In this document: positions 29,560-40,954 of the stretch, one piece after another | Layout of the letters: each line of letters starts with the position of its first letter | Numbering within the stretch: position 1 is the stretch's first letter | Source of the DNA: Imhoffiella purpurea | Lineage (GTDB): Bacteria > Pseudomonadota > Gammaproteobacteria > Chromatiales > Chromatiaceae | Direction: 5' to 3' | Length of the DNA: 64,000 nt | NCBI RefSeq assembly: GCF_000585215.1 | Contig: NZ_AONC01000040.1 | Location: 62,001-126,000 of the forward strand | Made by a program: the position numbers and the translations under genes | Notes under the pieces: model-generated | Told to the model about the DNA's origin: nothing | What the model saw: the letters and a program-made list of their open reading frames with translations, nothing else | Database searches by the model: none

Positions 29560-29755
29560 CTTGGGCCGGTCTTCTGGCTCGCCGTCATCCAGGTCTACCG
29601 CCTTCCCGCTCTCCAATACCGAACGAGCGGCAAAGGAGTGCAGTGGCACATTGGCAAACCCGTCAGGCTTACAGCAGCGGGGGCTGCGCCGGAGTGGCCG
29701 AGCGCGCAAGCGCTAAGGCGTCACCGGACTTCCCGTTTCATCCCGAGGCAGCGAC
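29560..29755 (-). ncRNA. Cobalamin riboswitch
   Basis: Minus-strand sequence shows the conserved elements in order: GATGAAACGGGAAGTCCGGTG, then GCGCAGCCCCCGCTGCTGTAA, CTGACGG, and GATGACGGCG leading to the B12 box AGCCAGAAGACCGGCC (29565-29579 on the plus strand). This is the complete Cobalamin aptamer signature. It precedes cbiX-cobH-cobI-cbiG/cobJ and should shut the operon down when adenosylcobalamin is plentiful. Confidence 0.92.
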
Positions 29756-29851
29756 TGCGCCACGGGGCACCCAAGACGAGGAATGAGAGTATGCCAGGCG
29801 GAGGGCGATGACAAGTTCGGCTTGCGCCCCATGATCCCAGGGCGGCCGTGC

Positions 29852-30649
29852 TCAAGGGTCGTTCTCCGTCCCAGGCTCGACTCCACGTCGGAATTCATGC
29901 GTGAAGCTCGCATCGTAGAGCTTCGAGCGCGCGAGGTCCGGCCAGCCCCGTGCCCCGAGGGTCGGGCCGATGAGGATCATCGCCTGGCTGGCGATCCCGG
30001 CCGCTCGGCAGCGGTCCTGGATGTCGGCCAGTGTGCCGCGCAGGATGCGCTCCTCGTCCGGCCAGCTGGCCTTGTGCACGACAAGAACCTGGGCTTCGTC
30101 GGGCCAGCCGGCGACCTGGAGCGCCGCGCGGATGTCATCGAGCAGGGTGATCGAGAGGAACAGACAGAGGGTGCAGCGGTGCCGCGCGAGCTCGACGAGC
30201 GACTCGCCGGGCGGCATCGGGGTGCGCCCGGCGACGCGCGTCAGGATGACCGTTTGGGTCACCTCCGGAAGGGTCAGAGTCTCGACGGCCGTCGCTGCCG
30301 AGGCCATCGCCGAGGACACGCCGGGTATGACCCCGACCTCGATGCCGGCGGCGTCGAGCGGCTGGACCATCTCGATCAGGGCTCCGTAGAGCGACGGATC
30401 GCCGGTCTGCAGGCGCACGACGGTGGCATGCCGCTGCGCCTGCGTCTTGAGCCAGTCGCCGATCTGCGCAAGCGACATCGACTTGGAGTCGGCGATGTCG
30501 CAGCCTGCGGGCGCCCACCGCATCGCGGCCTGCGAGACCAGTGAGCCGGCGTAGAGGATGGCGCCGGCCGTGGCGATGAGATCGCGGCCCTTGACCGTGA
30601 TCAGGTCCGGGTCGCCGGGGCCGGCGCCGATGAACCAGATCTTGCCCAT
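29852..30649 (-). CDS. cobM: Precorrin-4 C11-methyltransferase
   Basis: A 265-residue SAM-dependent methylase (CobM/CbiF). GKIWFIGAGPGDPDLITVKG is the typical N-terminus, with LQTGDPSLYGALIEM, VIPGVSSAMASAATA, TVILTRVAGRTPMP and LCLFLSITLLDDI following. ATG 30649 is chosen because homologues begin MGKIWFIGAG; the frame extends to 30721. It lies upstream of the riboswitch rather than behind it, so it is transcribed from a separate promoter region that contains a 22-bp palindrome. Confidence 0.93.
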   Translation of the reverse strand: MGKIWFIGAGPGDPDLITVKGRDLIATAGAILYAGSLVSQAAMRWAPAGCDIADSKSMSLAQIGDWLKTQAQRHATVVRLQTGDPSLYGALIEMVQPLDAAGIEVGVIPGVSSAMASAATAVETLTLPEVTQTVILTRVAGRTPMPPGESLVELARHRCTLCLFLSITLLDDIRAALQVAGWPDEAQVLVVHKASWPDEERILRGTLADIQDRCRAAGIASQAMILIGPTLGARGWPDLARSKLYDASFTHEFRRGVEPGTENDP

Positions 30650-30724
30650 CAGTCGCCCGCCATGTGCCGAAGCGCCCGCGTATCGATCGCCCCCATTGGC
30701 GGCGCGCTCGGCTCGCGGCACCCT

Positions 30725-30746
30725 GTTATGTGAACATTCACATAAC
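30725..30746. promoter_or_regulatory. 22-bp perfect palindrome, candidate operator
   Basis: GTTATGTGAA-CA-TTCACATAAC has perfect ten-base arms around two bases. It lies in the 141-base divergent space between cobM (start 30649, minus) and a small plus-strand gene (30791). Such a symmetric AT-rich site in GC-rich DNA is best explained as a repressor or activator target. Confidence 0.6.
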
Positions 30747-30790
30747 CGCGTCTTGGAGCGAATGGATGTGACTCAATGCAGTGAGTCCTC

Positions 30791-31027
30791 ATGCAGCTAT
30801 GGCTTGTCGCTGATGCCCTGGAGGCCGCAGTCGAGCAACCGAAGTTGCTCCGGCGCAGGGGTCCACTCGGGAAAGGACGAGTACCACTCGATTTCGTGCT
30901 GAGCCCAGAGCATTTGGAGCAGCTCCAAAGGATCGCCGAGGAAAACGGCCGATCAGTGGACGAGCAAGTCGAGGAGTTCCTTCTGGAGCGAGTGAGGGAG
31001 CACAGGAAGCCGAGGGCCGTGACCTGA
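30791..31027 (+). CDS. Small protein, possible ribbon-helix-helix-like DNA-binding
   Basis: 78 residues. The C-terminal 45 (PLDFVLSPEHLEQLQRIAEE, then NGRSVDEQVEEFLLERVREH) resemble a beta-strand plus two helices, as in ribbon-helix-helix regulators. The N-terminal 30 residues are poorly protein-like, so translation may start later. A hairpin terminator follows about 37 bases after the stop. It is divergent from cobM with a palindrome between them, so it could regulate that region. Not assigned to a named family. Confidence 0.5.
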   Translation: MQLWLVADALEAAVEQPKLLRRRGPLGKGRVPLDFVLSPEHLEQLQRIAEENGRSVDEQVEEFLLERVREHRKPRAVT

Positions 31028-31063
31028 TTCAGGTCCACCACGCCAAGGATGGCACCTACCGAG

Positions 31064-31086
31064 ACCCGCCTGCGTGGCGGGTTTTT
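31064..31086 (+). terminator. Rho-independent terminator
   Basis: Stem ACCCGCC-tgcgt-GGCGGGT followed by TTTT, just downstream of the 78-residue gene. Confidence 0.85.
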
Positions 31087-31297
31087 CATGCCTGTCAGTC
31101 CTCTCCGGTAGCCGGCACACCAGCGGGGCAGCCCTACGCCAACTATATTTAGCATTTCGTGTATTATCTTGGATGGATATTTTTCGTGTGCGCTGTCTTC
31201 AAAGAGGACCGAGGGGAAAATGGCCTGTGTTTTCAATCTGCGTTAGAGAATTGAGGTAGTTAGAAGCGATGTAATCCGGAAAATATATAGGTGGATT

Positions 31298-31630
31298 ATG
31301 AATATAGCTGCGCCGATTGGGCTTGTTATTGTTGTGTCGATCAGTGTCTCAGTTCATGCTGGATCGCCACGAAAATGCATATCAGACGATGGGCATGTGA
31401 GCTACAGCTTCAACAGAACCTGCGAAAATGGCAGTCATGACCGCATTGATGGAGGTACATCTTCTGTCGTTCCGTTGACATCTGGCTGCAATATGGAGTT
31501 CGGGTGTTTCTGGGGGATTCCTTCCTTCCAGAAGGATCTTGTGTCGCAGCGAATTTCTACCGCACAAGGAATTTCTTCTCCCGGGGGTCGGGTTAAGTCA
31601 TCAGGAGTACCTGAGTTCCTTGTTTTCTAA
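31298..31630 (+). CDS. Small secreted cysteine-containing protein
   Basis: 110 residues with a clear signal peptide (MNIAAPIGLVIVVSISVSVHA, cleavage before GSP) and four to five cysteines in the mature part. RKCISDDGHVSYSFNRTC resembles the short DUF4124-like motif found at the N-termini of envelope proteins. AGGTGG precedes ATG at good spacing. Base composition is distinctly AT-richer than neighbours, hinting at recent acquisition. Function unknown. A bidirectional terminator follows. Confidence 0.6.
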   Translation: MNIAAPIGLVIVVSISVSVHAGSPRKCISDDGHVSYSFNRTCENGSHDRIDGGTSSVVPLTSGCNMEFGCFWGIPSFQKDLVSQRISTAQGISSPGGRVKSSGVPEFLVF

Positions 31631-31690
31631 GGTGCGCGTTAGGTCGCTCAAATTGAGGGGGCCTGGACTCTTGGGTGAGTCCGGAGCGGA

Positions 31691-31724
31691 TACGAAAAAA
31701 CCGGCGCGAAGCCGGTTTTTCGTA
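31691..31724. terminator. Bidirectional terminator
   Basis: TACGAAAAAACCGGC-gcgaa-GCCGGTTTTTCGTA forms a strong GC stem flanked by A/T runs on both sides. It can end the small secreted-protein transcript (+) and the tRNA transcript (-), whose 3' end is three bases away. Confidence 0.85.
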
Positions 31725-31726
31725 TG

Positions 31727-31803
<77 letters not shown>

Positions 31804-31918
31804 TCTGATTGTTGGCGCTTAGTGCTCTTTCCGCAGTCAGCCGAAATCGGCGCTCAACTGGGGCAAAACTGTGGCACAAAGAAGAACAGCTCAGGGCCGA
31901 GATCCTAAGCTGTTGATT

Positions 31919-31997
<79 letters not shown>

Positions 31998-32175
31998 TAA
32001 AGACTGCAAATTATAGGGATGAGATTTCGAGGCGTCAACTGGCATCGGCTTTCCATCTTCGAATGCCGATCTCCGGCCTTCTGCAGGACTTGGTAGGGAG
32101 CCGGACAGCTGTGGCATTGCGGGCATCGTTGGGGATATGTTCAGCTCTGATTTTCGATCGCGAGGAGGCAGCCAG

Positions 32176-32658
32176 GTGTCGAAACGGATTCAGGTGGATA
32201 TCGCGGGTCAGACTCTGACCCTGTTCGATGATGATCGCGTGCTGGCGGACTATCGCGTCTCGACCGGGCTCAATGGGGTCGGCGAGGAGAACGGGAGCGG
32301 CTGCACGCCGCGCGGTCTGCATCGGGTGCGCCTGCGGATCGGTGACGGCTGTCCGGTCGGCACCGTCTTTCGCGGACGGCGCCCGACCGGCGAGGTTTGC
32401 GATGCGTCCCTGGTGGCGGCCAATCCTGGGCGCGACTGGATTCTGACGCGCATTCTCTGGCTGACCGGCTGCGAATCGGGCCGGAATCGCGGCGGTCGTG
32501 TCGACACGCTGAGAAGATATATCTATATCCACGGCACACCGGATTCCGAACCCATGGGCGTGCCTCGCTCGCATGGCTGTATCCGCATGCGCAATCTGGA
32601 TCTGATCGACCTCTTCGATCGCATACCTCGTGGCACCCGGGTGGAGATCCTGGGGTGA
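32176..32658 (+). CDS. L,D-transpeptidase (YkuD domain)
   Basis: 160 residues. The catalytic signature is complete: YIYIHGTPDSEPMG followed by SHGCIRMRNLDLIDL (nucleophile Cys, His). These enzymes form 3-3 peptidoglycan cross-links or anchor proteins. GTG 32176 is chosen since GGAGG lies seven bases upstream; ATG 32137 would add 13 residues. No signal peptide is visible, as in some short ErfK-like members. Overlaps the next gene by four bases. Confidence 0.88.
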   Translation: MSKRIQVDIAGQTLTLFDDDRVLADYRVSTGLNGVGEENGSGCTPRGLHRVRLRIGDGCPVGTVFRGRRPTGEVCDASLVAANPGRDWILTRILWLTGCESGRNRGGRVDTLRRYIYIHGTPDSEPMGVPRSHGCIRMRNLDLIDLFDRIPRGTRVEILG

Positions 32659-33623
32659 CCGGGACGGCGCGCATCCGGGGTGGAGGTGCTCCGGGCAGCT
32701 CTCGGATCGGTTTTCTGGCCTCGCGGATCGGATCGGCGCTCACGATGCTGCTCGGCGTCTGCACCCTGGTCTTTCTGCTGATCCATCTGGTCCCGGGCGA
32801 TCCGGTCGAGGTGATGCTGGGGGAGGGCGCTCGGCCGGCCGATCAGGCGGCGCTGCGTCATGCCCTGGGGCTCGACCGGCCGGTCTGGGCCCAGTATCTG
32901 GACTATCTGGCTCGTTTGAGCCGGCTGGACCTGGGGCAATCGCTGCATGCCCAGCGGCCCGTGTCGGATCTGCTCGCCGAGCGAGTCGGGCCGACCGCGA
33001 TCCTGGCCGTGTCCTCGCTGTCGCTGGCGATTCTGCTGGCCATTCCGCTCGGCGTGCTCGCCGCCCAGTATCGGGGGCGTGTCGTCGATCGGGCGGCCAT
33101 GACCTTCTCCATGCTCGGGGCCGCGGTACCCAATTTCTGGCTCGGCCCGCTGCTGATCCTGGTCTTCTCGCTCTGGCTGGGCTGGACGCCGGTCAGCGGC
33201 CGGGAGGGCGCCCTGAGCCTGATCTTGCCGACGGTGACGCTGGGGACTGGGATGGCGGCCGTGCTGGCGCGGATGGTGAGAAGCAGCGTGCTGGAGGTGT
33301 TGGGCGAGGACTATGTGCGGACCGCGCGCGCCAAGGGGCTCGGTCCCGCGGCCGTGCTGTGGCGGCATGCGCTGCGCAATGCCTGGCTGCCCGTCCTGAC
33401 CCTCATCGGTCTGCAGTTCGGCGCGCTCCTGGGCGGCGCGGTCATCACCGAGACCGTCTTCTCCTGGCCGGGTCTGGGCAGTCTCCTGGTCGAGGCGATC
33501 CAGACCCGCGACTACCCCCTGGTGCAGGGCGCGGTTCTGCTGATCGCCTTGACCTATCTCGCGGTCAATACCACGACGGATCTGCTCTATGCCGCCATGG
33601 ATCCGCGCATCCGGGCCGTTTGA
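32655..33623 (+). CDS. OppB/DppB-type ABC transporter permease, without visible partner genes
   Basis: 322 residues, six membrane segments. Typical features: LVFLLIHLVPGDPVEVMLGE near the N-terminus, LARLSRLDLGQSLHAQRPV, and the ATPase-contacting loop EDYVRTARAKGLGPAAVLWR with HALRNAWLPVLTLIGLQFG. GTG 32655 overlaps the transpeptidase stop (GTGA) and has GGAG upstream. The partner OppC permease, ATPases and binding protein are not next to it; glgC follows in the opposite direction. Confidence 0.87.
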   Translation: MTGTARIRGGGAPGSSRIGFLASRIGSALTMLLGVCTLVFLLIHLVPGDPVEVMLGEGARPADQAALRHALGLDRPVWAQYLDYLARLSRLDLGQSLHAQRPVSDLLAERVGPTAILAVSSLSLAILLAIPLGVLAAQYRGRVVDRAAMTFSMLGAAVPNFWLGPLLILVFSLWLGWTPVSGREGALSLILPTVTLGTGMAAVLARMVRSSVLEVLGEDYVRTARAKGLGPAAVLWRHALRNAWLPVLTLIGLQFGALLGGAVITETVFSWPGLGSLLVEAIQTRDYPLVQGAVLLIALTYLAVNTTTDLLYAAMDPRIRAV

Positions 33624-33629
33624 GCCACT

Positions 33630-34889
33630 CTATTCCGAATAACCGCCGCGACCCGAGCCGCGCGTGTTGCGCGCGAAATAGCTGACTCGGCCCATGGGGA
33701 TCACGGTGATGCCGCCTGGGCTGACATGGAATCGCTGGCTGTCGGTCTCGCGATCGAACCCGATGCGGTCGCCCGGCTCGATGATGTTGTGACGGTCGAC
33801 GATGACGTTGCGCAGCTTGGCCCCGCGACCGATACGGACGTAGTCCATGACGATGCAGTTGTCGAGTTCCACGTCCTCCTCGATCACGGCCTCGCGGCGG
33901 ATGATGGAGTTGCTGATGCGCGCGCCTTCGTGGGTCATGGTCGCGGCGCCCAGCAGGGTGTTGCTGAGCTGTCCGCCGATGATGCGGGCCACGGGTCCCT
34001 GATAGCCGCTCGAGAAGATGGGCCAGTCCGGATTGAACATGTCGAACTTGGGCTCGGCGCCGAGGACGTCGCGGTGGGCGTCGAAATAGGCGTCGATGGT
34101 GCCGACGTCACGCCAGTAGACCTGGGTCTCGTAGGGCAGGATGCCGGGCACGCGGTTGGTGGCGAAGTCGTAGGCGAAGAGCCTGTGGGTGCGCAGCAGA
34201 CGCGGCAGCACGTGCTGGCCGAAGTCGGTCTCGCCCGCCTCCTGGGTCTCGCGCAGGGCCTTGATCAGCACCTCGGTGTCGAAGATGTAGTTTCCCATGG
34301 AGGCGAAGGCATGGGTGGGATCCGAGGCGAGCGGGGTCGGGTTGGCAGGCTTCTCCTCGAACGCCTGGATGCGGCCTTCCTCGTCGGCGGCGATGACGCC
34401 GAAGCTGGAGGCGTCCTTCAGCGGGACGGGCAGGGCGGCGATGGTGACGTCCGAGCGGCGCTCCTTGTGGAATTCCACCATCTGGCGGATGTCCATGCGA
34501 TAGATGTGGTCGGCGCCGAACACCGCGACCAGGTCGGGACGATGCTCCTCGATCAGGTTGATGTTTTGGTTGACGGCGTCCGCCGTGCCCTGGAACCAAT
34601 GTTCGCCCGACATCATCTGGGGCGGCACCACGGTGACGAACTGGCTCTGCAGCAGGGGCGAGATGGTCCAGGCCTTGCGCACGTGCTCGATCAGGGACTG
34701 CGACTTGTACTGGACCAGCAGGTAGATGGTCTGGATCTGGGAGTTGACCAGATTGCTGAGGACGAAATCGACGATGCGGTAGCGGGCGCCGAACGGCACC
34801 GAGGGTTTGGAGCGTCCTGTGGTCAGAGGTTGGAGTCTGGATCCCTGGCCGCCGGCCATGACGAAGGCGATGATACGTTCGGTCTGCAT
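33630..34889 (-). CDS. glgC: Glucose-1-phosphate adenylyltransferase
   Basis: Makes ADP-glucose for glycogen synthesis. 419 residues with the nucleotide-binding motif FVMAGGQGSRLQPLTTGRSK, PSVPFGARYRIVDF and the sugar-binding FGADHIYRMDI and EEKPANPTP, then a C-terminal beta-helix. A Ser/Gly/Arg tail (TRGSGRGGYSE) ends the protein. ATG 34889 is followed by MQTERIIAFVMAGG. Runs convergent to the permease gene with six bases between. Confidence 0.95.
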   Translation of the reverse strand: MQTERIIAFVMAGGQGSRLQPLTTGRSKPSVPFGARYRIVDFVLSNLVNSQIQTIYLLVQYKSQSLIEHVRKAWTISPLLQSQFVTVVPPQMMSGEHWFQGTADAVNQNINLIEEHRPDLVAVFGADHIYRMDIRQMVEFHKERRSDVTIAALPVPLKDASSFGVIAADEEGRIQAFEEKPANPTPLASDPTHAFASMGNYIFDTEVLIKALRETQEAGETDFGQHVLPRLLRTHRLFAYDFATNRVPGILPYETQVYWRDVGTIDAYFDAHRDVLGAEPKFDMFNPDWPIFSSGYQGPVARIIGGQLSNTLLGAATMTHEGARISNSIIRREAVIEEDVELDNCIVMDYVRIGRGAKLRNVIVDRHNIIEPGDRIGFDRETDSQRFHVSPGGITVIPMGRVSYFARNTRGSGRGGYSE

Positions 34890-35184
34890 ATGTCCTCCGC
34901 GAGCGCCTGGTAGAGGCGGGCACTGTTGTCAAAACGGTCGATTCTAGCGTTTCGATATGTCGAAACCTTGTCCTGCGGCATGTTGTATGTGTCCGTGGCG
35001 GCCCTCAATGATAAACCTCCTGGTAGCGGCTTTCCCGAGAATCGCCGTCCCTGGAGCCACTCTTTGAATCTGGCTCAACCGATCGACGCGTTCGGCCACA
35101 GACCTTCGGCATCGGGCTACAATGGTCGACTTATCGCGGGGCGAGCCTGCTGTTCGGTCCGTTGGAATATCGAGGAATGTTGCG
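34890..35184. other. Divergent glgC-gpmI promoter region
   Basis: About 295 bases without a gene. TACAAT at 35118-35123 is a plausible -10 element for gpmI, though no good -35 stands 17 bases before it. No operator recognised. Confidence 0.35.
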
Positions 35185-36732
35185 ATGAGCGACCCAATGA
35201 AGAAGGTTCCCCGCCGCCCTGTCATCCTGGTCATCCTGGATGGATTCGGCGTCAATCCGTCCAAGGCCAACAATGCCGTGGCGATCGCGAATACGCCGAA
35301 TCTCGACCGCTATTTCTCCACCTGTCCCCATACGACCATCCAGGCGTCGGGTCTCTCGGTCGGTCTGCCGGACGGTCAGATGGGCAACTCGGAGGTGGGG
35401 CACATGACCATCGGGTCGGGCTGCGTGGTCCGGCAGGATCTGGTCCTGATCGATGAGGCGATCTCGGATCACAGCTTCTACGAGAACCGCGCACTGGTCG
35501 CCGCGGCCAAGGCGGCGGCCGAGCAGGGGCGGCCCATCCATCTGATGGGACTGGTCTCGGACGGCGGCGTGCACAGCCACGTGCGCCATCTGGTCGCGCT
35601 CATCAAGCTCTGCAAGTATCAGGGTGCGCGCCCCATGGTCCATATGTTCACCGACGGACGCGACACGGCGCCGCGCTCGGCGCTCAACTATCTGAACTGC
35701 ATCCAGGAGGCGCTGGAGGTCGCAGGCGGCCGGATCGCGAGCGTCTCCGGGCGCTACTATGCGATGGACCGCGACAACCGCTGGGAGCGGACCGAGCTGG
35801 CCTGGCGCGCCATGGTCGACGGCGAGGGCCGGCGCGCGCCGAGCGCGCGGGCGGCGATCGAGGCGGCCTACGAGGCCGGCGAGGACGACGAGTTCATCAA
35901 GCCCACCCTGGTCGAGGGCGGCGAATGTATCCGCGACGGCGATCAGGTGGTGCATTTCAACTTCCGCAAGGACCGTCCGCGCCAGATGGTCTCGGCCTTC
36001 TTCAAGCCGGACTTCGACCAGTTCGACCGCCGTGGCGTCACCGGGGTCAAGGTGACCTGCATGATGGAGTACGACCAGTGGTTCGGTCTGCCCTTCGCCT
36101 TCGATCACGACATGCCCAAGACCACCCTGGGCCAGATCCTGAGCGACGACGGTCTGCCCCAGTTCCACTGCGCCGAGACCGAGAAGTACGCCCATGTCAC
36201 CTTCTTCTTCAACGGCGGGCGCGACGACCCCTTCCCGGGCGAGGAGCGCGCCCTCATTCCGTCCCCGAAGGTCGCGACCTACGACCTCCAGCCCGAGATG
36301 AGCGCGCCCGAGGTGGCGGACGCGGCGATCGAGGCCCTGCAGCGCCGGACCTTCCCCTTCATCGTGGTCAATTTCGCCAACGGCGACATGGTCGGTCACA
36401 CGGCGGTGCGCGAGGCGGTGATCGCCGCGGTCGAGACGCTCGACCGCGAGGCCGGCCGCCTGATGGACGTGGCGCGCGACTGCGGCTACTCGATCATCCT
36501 CACCGCCGACCACGGCAACTGCGACGAGCTGGTGGATCCGGTCACGGGCGATCCCCATACCCAGCACAGCATCTATCCGGTGCCCTGTCTGATCGTCGAC
36601 GAGGTGCCCTGGCGCCTCACGGTAGGCGGGGGGATCAAGGACATCGCCCCGACCGTGCTCACACTCATGGGGATCCCGGTCCCCGACGTCATGGACGGAC
36701 GCTCGCTGCTGCTCGGTCCGGCGACGGTCTGA
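35185..36732 (+). CDS. gpmI: 2,3-bisphosphoglycerate-independent phosphoglycerate mutase
   Basis: Interconverts 3- and 2-phosphoglycerate in lower glycolysis. 515 residues with metal and nucleophile sites: VILVILDGFGVN, LPDGQMGNSEVGHMTIGSG (catalytic Ser), LVSDGGVHSHVRHLVALIKL and ILTADHGNCDELVDP near the C-terminus. ATG 35185 follows GAGGAA; the frame extends to 35122 without support. Four bases separate it from thyA. Confidence 0.96.
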   Translation: MSDPMKKVPRRPVILVILDGFGVNPSKANNAVAIANTPNLDRYFSTCPHTTIQASGLSVGLPDGQMGNSEVGHMTIGSGCVVRQDLVLIDEAISDHSFYENRALVAAAKAAAEQGRPIHLMGLVSDGGVHSHVRHLVALIKLCKYQGARPMVHMFTDGRDTAPRSALNYLNCIQEALEVAGGRIASVSGRYYAMDRDNRWERTELAWRAMVDGEGRRAPSARAAIEAAYEAGEDDEFIKPTLVEGGECIRDGDQVVHFNFRKDRPRQMVSAFFKPDFDQFDRRGVTGVKVTCMMEYDQWFGLPFAFDHDMPKTTLGQILSDDGLPQFHCAETEKYAHVTFFFNGGRDDPFPGEERALIPSPKVATYDLQPEMSAPEVADAAIEALQRRTFPFIVVNFANGDMVGHTAVREAVIAAVETLDREAGRLMDVARDCGYSIILTADHGNCDELVDPVTGDPHTQHSIYPVPCLIVDEVPWRLTVGGGIKDIAPTVLTLMGIPVPDVMDGRSLLLGPATV

Positions 36733-36735
36733 GGC

Positions 36736-37575
36736 ATGCGGGTCTATCTGGATCTGGTCCGCGACGTCGTCGACAACGGCCTGGACAAGGGGGATCGGAC
36801 CGGCGTCGGGACGCGCTCGGTGTTCGGACGCCAGGTCCGCTTCGATCTGGGCGCCGGCTTTCCGCTGCTCACGACCAAACGGATCCATCTCAAGAGCGTG
36901 ATCCAGGAACTGCTGTGGTTCCTGTCCGGCTCGACCGACAACCGGGATCTGCGCGAGCGGGGCGTCACCATCTGGGACGAATGGGCCACCGAGGACGGCG
37001 ACCTGGGGCCGATCTATGGGGCCCAGTGGCGCAGCTGGCGCTGTCCGGACGGACGTGTGATCGACCAGCTCGCCGAGCTGGTCGAGACCATCCGCGCGCG
37101 GCCCGATTCGCGCCGTTTGGTCGTCTCGGCCTGGAACCCGGCCGACCTGCCGGACGAGTCGCGCTCGCCGCAGGACAACGTCCGCGCCGGGCGCATGGCG
37201 CTGGCACCCTGTCACTGTCTGTTCCAGTTCTATGTCGCCGAGGGGCGTCTGTCCTGCCAGCTCTATCAGCGCAGCGCCGATCTCTTTCTCGGGGTGCCCT
37301 TCAACATCGCCAGCTACGCGCTCCTGACCCATCTGATCGCCGATCAGTGCGATCTCGGGGTGGGCGAGTTCGTCCACACCTTCGGCGACCTGCACCTCTA
37401 CCGCAACCATCTGACCCCGGAGATCGTCTTCGCCCAGCTCGAGCGCGAGCCCAGGCCGCTCCCGCGCCTGGTCCTCCGGCGCCGCCCGGAGACGCTCTTC
37501 GACTATCGCTTCGAGGACATCGAAATCCTCGACTACGACCCCCATCCGCTCATTCGTGCACCCATCGCGGTCTGA
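36736..37575 (+). CDS. thyA: Thymidylate synthase
   Basis: Converts dUMP to dTMP with methylene-tetrahydrofolate. 279 residues; [13 protein letters not shown] near the N-terminus, catalytic Cys159 in [14 protein letters not shown], then [20 protein letters not shown] and [15 protein letters not shown]. It follows gpmI immediately and precedes sohB by 15 bases, so the three are likely one operon. Confidence 0.97.
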   Translation: MRVYLDLVRDVVDNGLDKGDRTGVGTRSVFGRQVRFDLGAGFPLLTTKRIHLKSVIQELLWFLSGSTDNRDLRERGVTIWDEWATEDGDLGPIYGAQWRSWRCPDGRVIDQLAELVETIRARPDSRRLVVSAWNPADLPDESRSPQDNVRAGRMALAPCHCLFQFYVAEGRLSCQLYQRSADLFLGVPFNIASYALLTHLIADQCDLGVGEFVHTFGDLHLYRNHLTPEIVFAQLEREPRPLPRLVLRRRPETLFDYRFEDIEILDYDPHPLIRAPIAV

Positions 37576-37590
37576 AGGAAGGCTGAACCC

Positions 37591-38598
37591 ATGGATCTCC
37601 TGTTCTCGTCGCTCGTCGACTATCTACTCTTTCTCGCCAAGACCCTGACCCTGCTGCTCGGCGTCGTCGTCCTCTTCGTCGTGGTCGCGCGTTTGCGTCA
37701 GGGCAGCGGCCGCAGCGAACAGCTCGAGGTCACGGATCTCAACGAGCGTCACCGCGACCTGACCCAGGCGCTCAAGGAATTCTCGCTCTCGCGCAAGGAC
37801 TACAAGGCCTTCGTCAAGGCCGAGCGCAAGCGCGAGAAGGAACGCGAGAAGGCCGAGACGGATCCGCGCAACCGGCTCTTCGTGCTCGACTTCAACGGCG
37901 ACATCCGTGCCAGCGAGGTCGGCGCCCTGCGGGTGCTGGTGACGGCCCTGCTGCTGGAGGCGCGCGAGGGCGACGCGGTGCTGGTGCGGCTCGACAATGC
38001 CGGCGGCATGGTGAGCGAGCACGGCCTGGCGGCCTCGCAGCTCGCCCGCATCCGCGCCAAGGGGATCCCGCTCACGGTGGCGGTCGACAAGGTCGCGGCG
38101 AGCGGCGGCTATCTCATGGCCTGCGTCGCCGATCGGATCATCGCCGCGCCCTTCGCGGTGCTGGGCTCGATCGGGGTGCTGGCCGAGCTGCCCAACTTCC
38201 ACCGCCTGCTGGACCGTTATGGCGTGGATTTCGAGCTGCACACGGCCGGCGCCCACAAGCGGACCCTGACCCTCTTCGGCGAGAACACGGACGAGGGGCG
38301 CGCCAAACTGCGCGAGCAGCTGGAGGAGACCCACCAGCTGTTCAAGACCTTCGTCGCCGAATACCGTCCCGCGCTGGATCTGGACCGTGTGGCGACCGGC
38401 GAATACTGGCACGGGCGCCGCGCGGTCGAGCTGGGACTGGTCGACGAGATCCAGACCAGCGACGATTTCCTCATGGCCGCGAGTCAGGATCGAGATCTCC
38501 TCAAGCTCAAGTACAAGGCGCAGAAGAAACCCATCGAGCGTCTGCTCTCGGCGATTCAGGGCGCCTTCGATCGCGCCTTCGTCACCTGGCGCGCCTGA
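37591..38598 (+). CDS. sohB: SohB-like inner-membrane S49 serine protease
   Basis: 335 residues. An N-terminal membrane helix (YLLFLAKTLTLLLGVVVLFV) is followed by a basic coiled region and the S49 protease domain: LDFNGDIRAS, VRLDNAGGMVSEHGLAASQL, nucleophile Ser in VDKVAASGGYLMACVADRII, and FAVLGSIGVLAELPN. This is the SohB class, homologous to signal peptide peptidase A. Strong AAGGA-type RBS upstream. Confidence 0.93.
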   Translation: MDLLFSSLVDYLLFLAKTLTLLLGVVVLFVVVARLRQGSGRSEQLEVTDLNERHRDLTQALKEFSLSRKDYKAFVKAERKREKEREKAETDPRNRLFVLDFNGDIRASEVGALRVLVTALLLEAREGDAVLVRLDNAGGMVSEHGLAASQLARIRAKGIPLTVAVDKVAASGGYLMACVADRIIAAPFAVLGSIGVLAELPNFHRLLDRYGVDFELHTAGAHKRTLTLFGENTDEGRAKLREQLEETHQLFKTFVAEYRPALDLDRVATGEYWHGRRAVELGLVDEIQTSDDFLMAASQDRDLLKLKYKAQKKPIERLLSAIQGAFDRAFVTWRA

Positions 38599-38731
38599 CC
38601 GGCGAGCGGACCAGTATCCGGAGACGGATGATCCTGGCGGCGATCGGTTGCGGTCCGTCAGTGCCAAAAATGGCCCGAGCTGATGAGATGCCAGGAGGGC
38701 ATTGACTCGGCATCTTCCTAGCGGAGCGAGC

Positions 38732-40909
<2,178 letters not shown>

Positions 40910-40954
40910 TGCCGGAAGCTGGTTTCCGCGGGCCGAATGTGTATTATCACGCGC

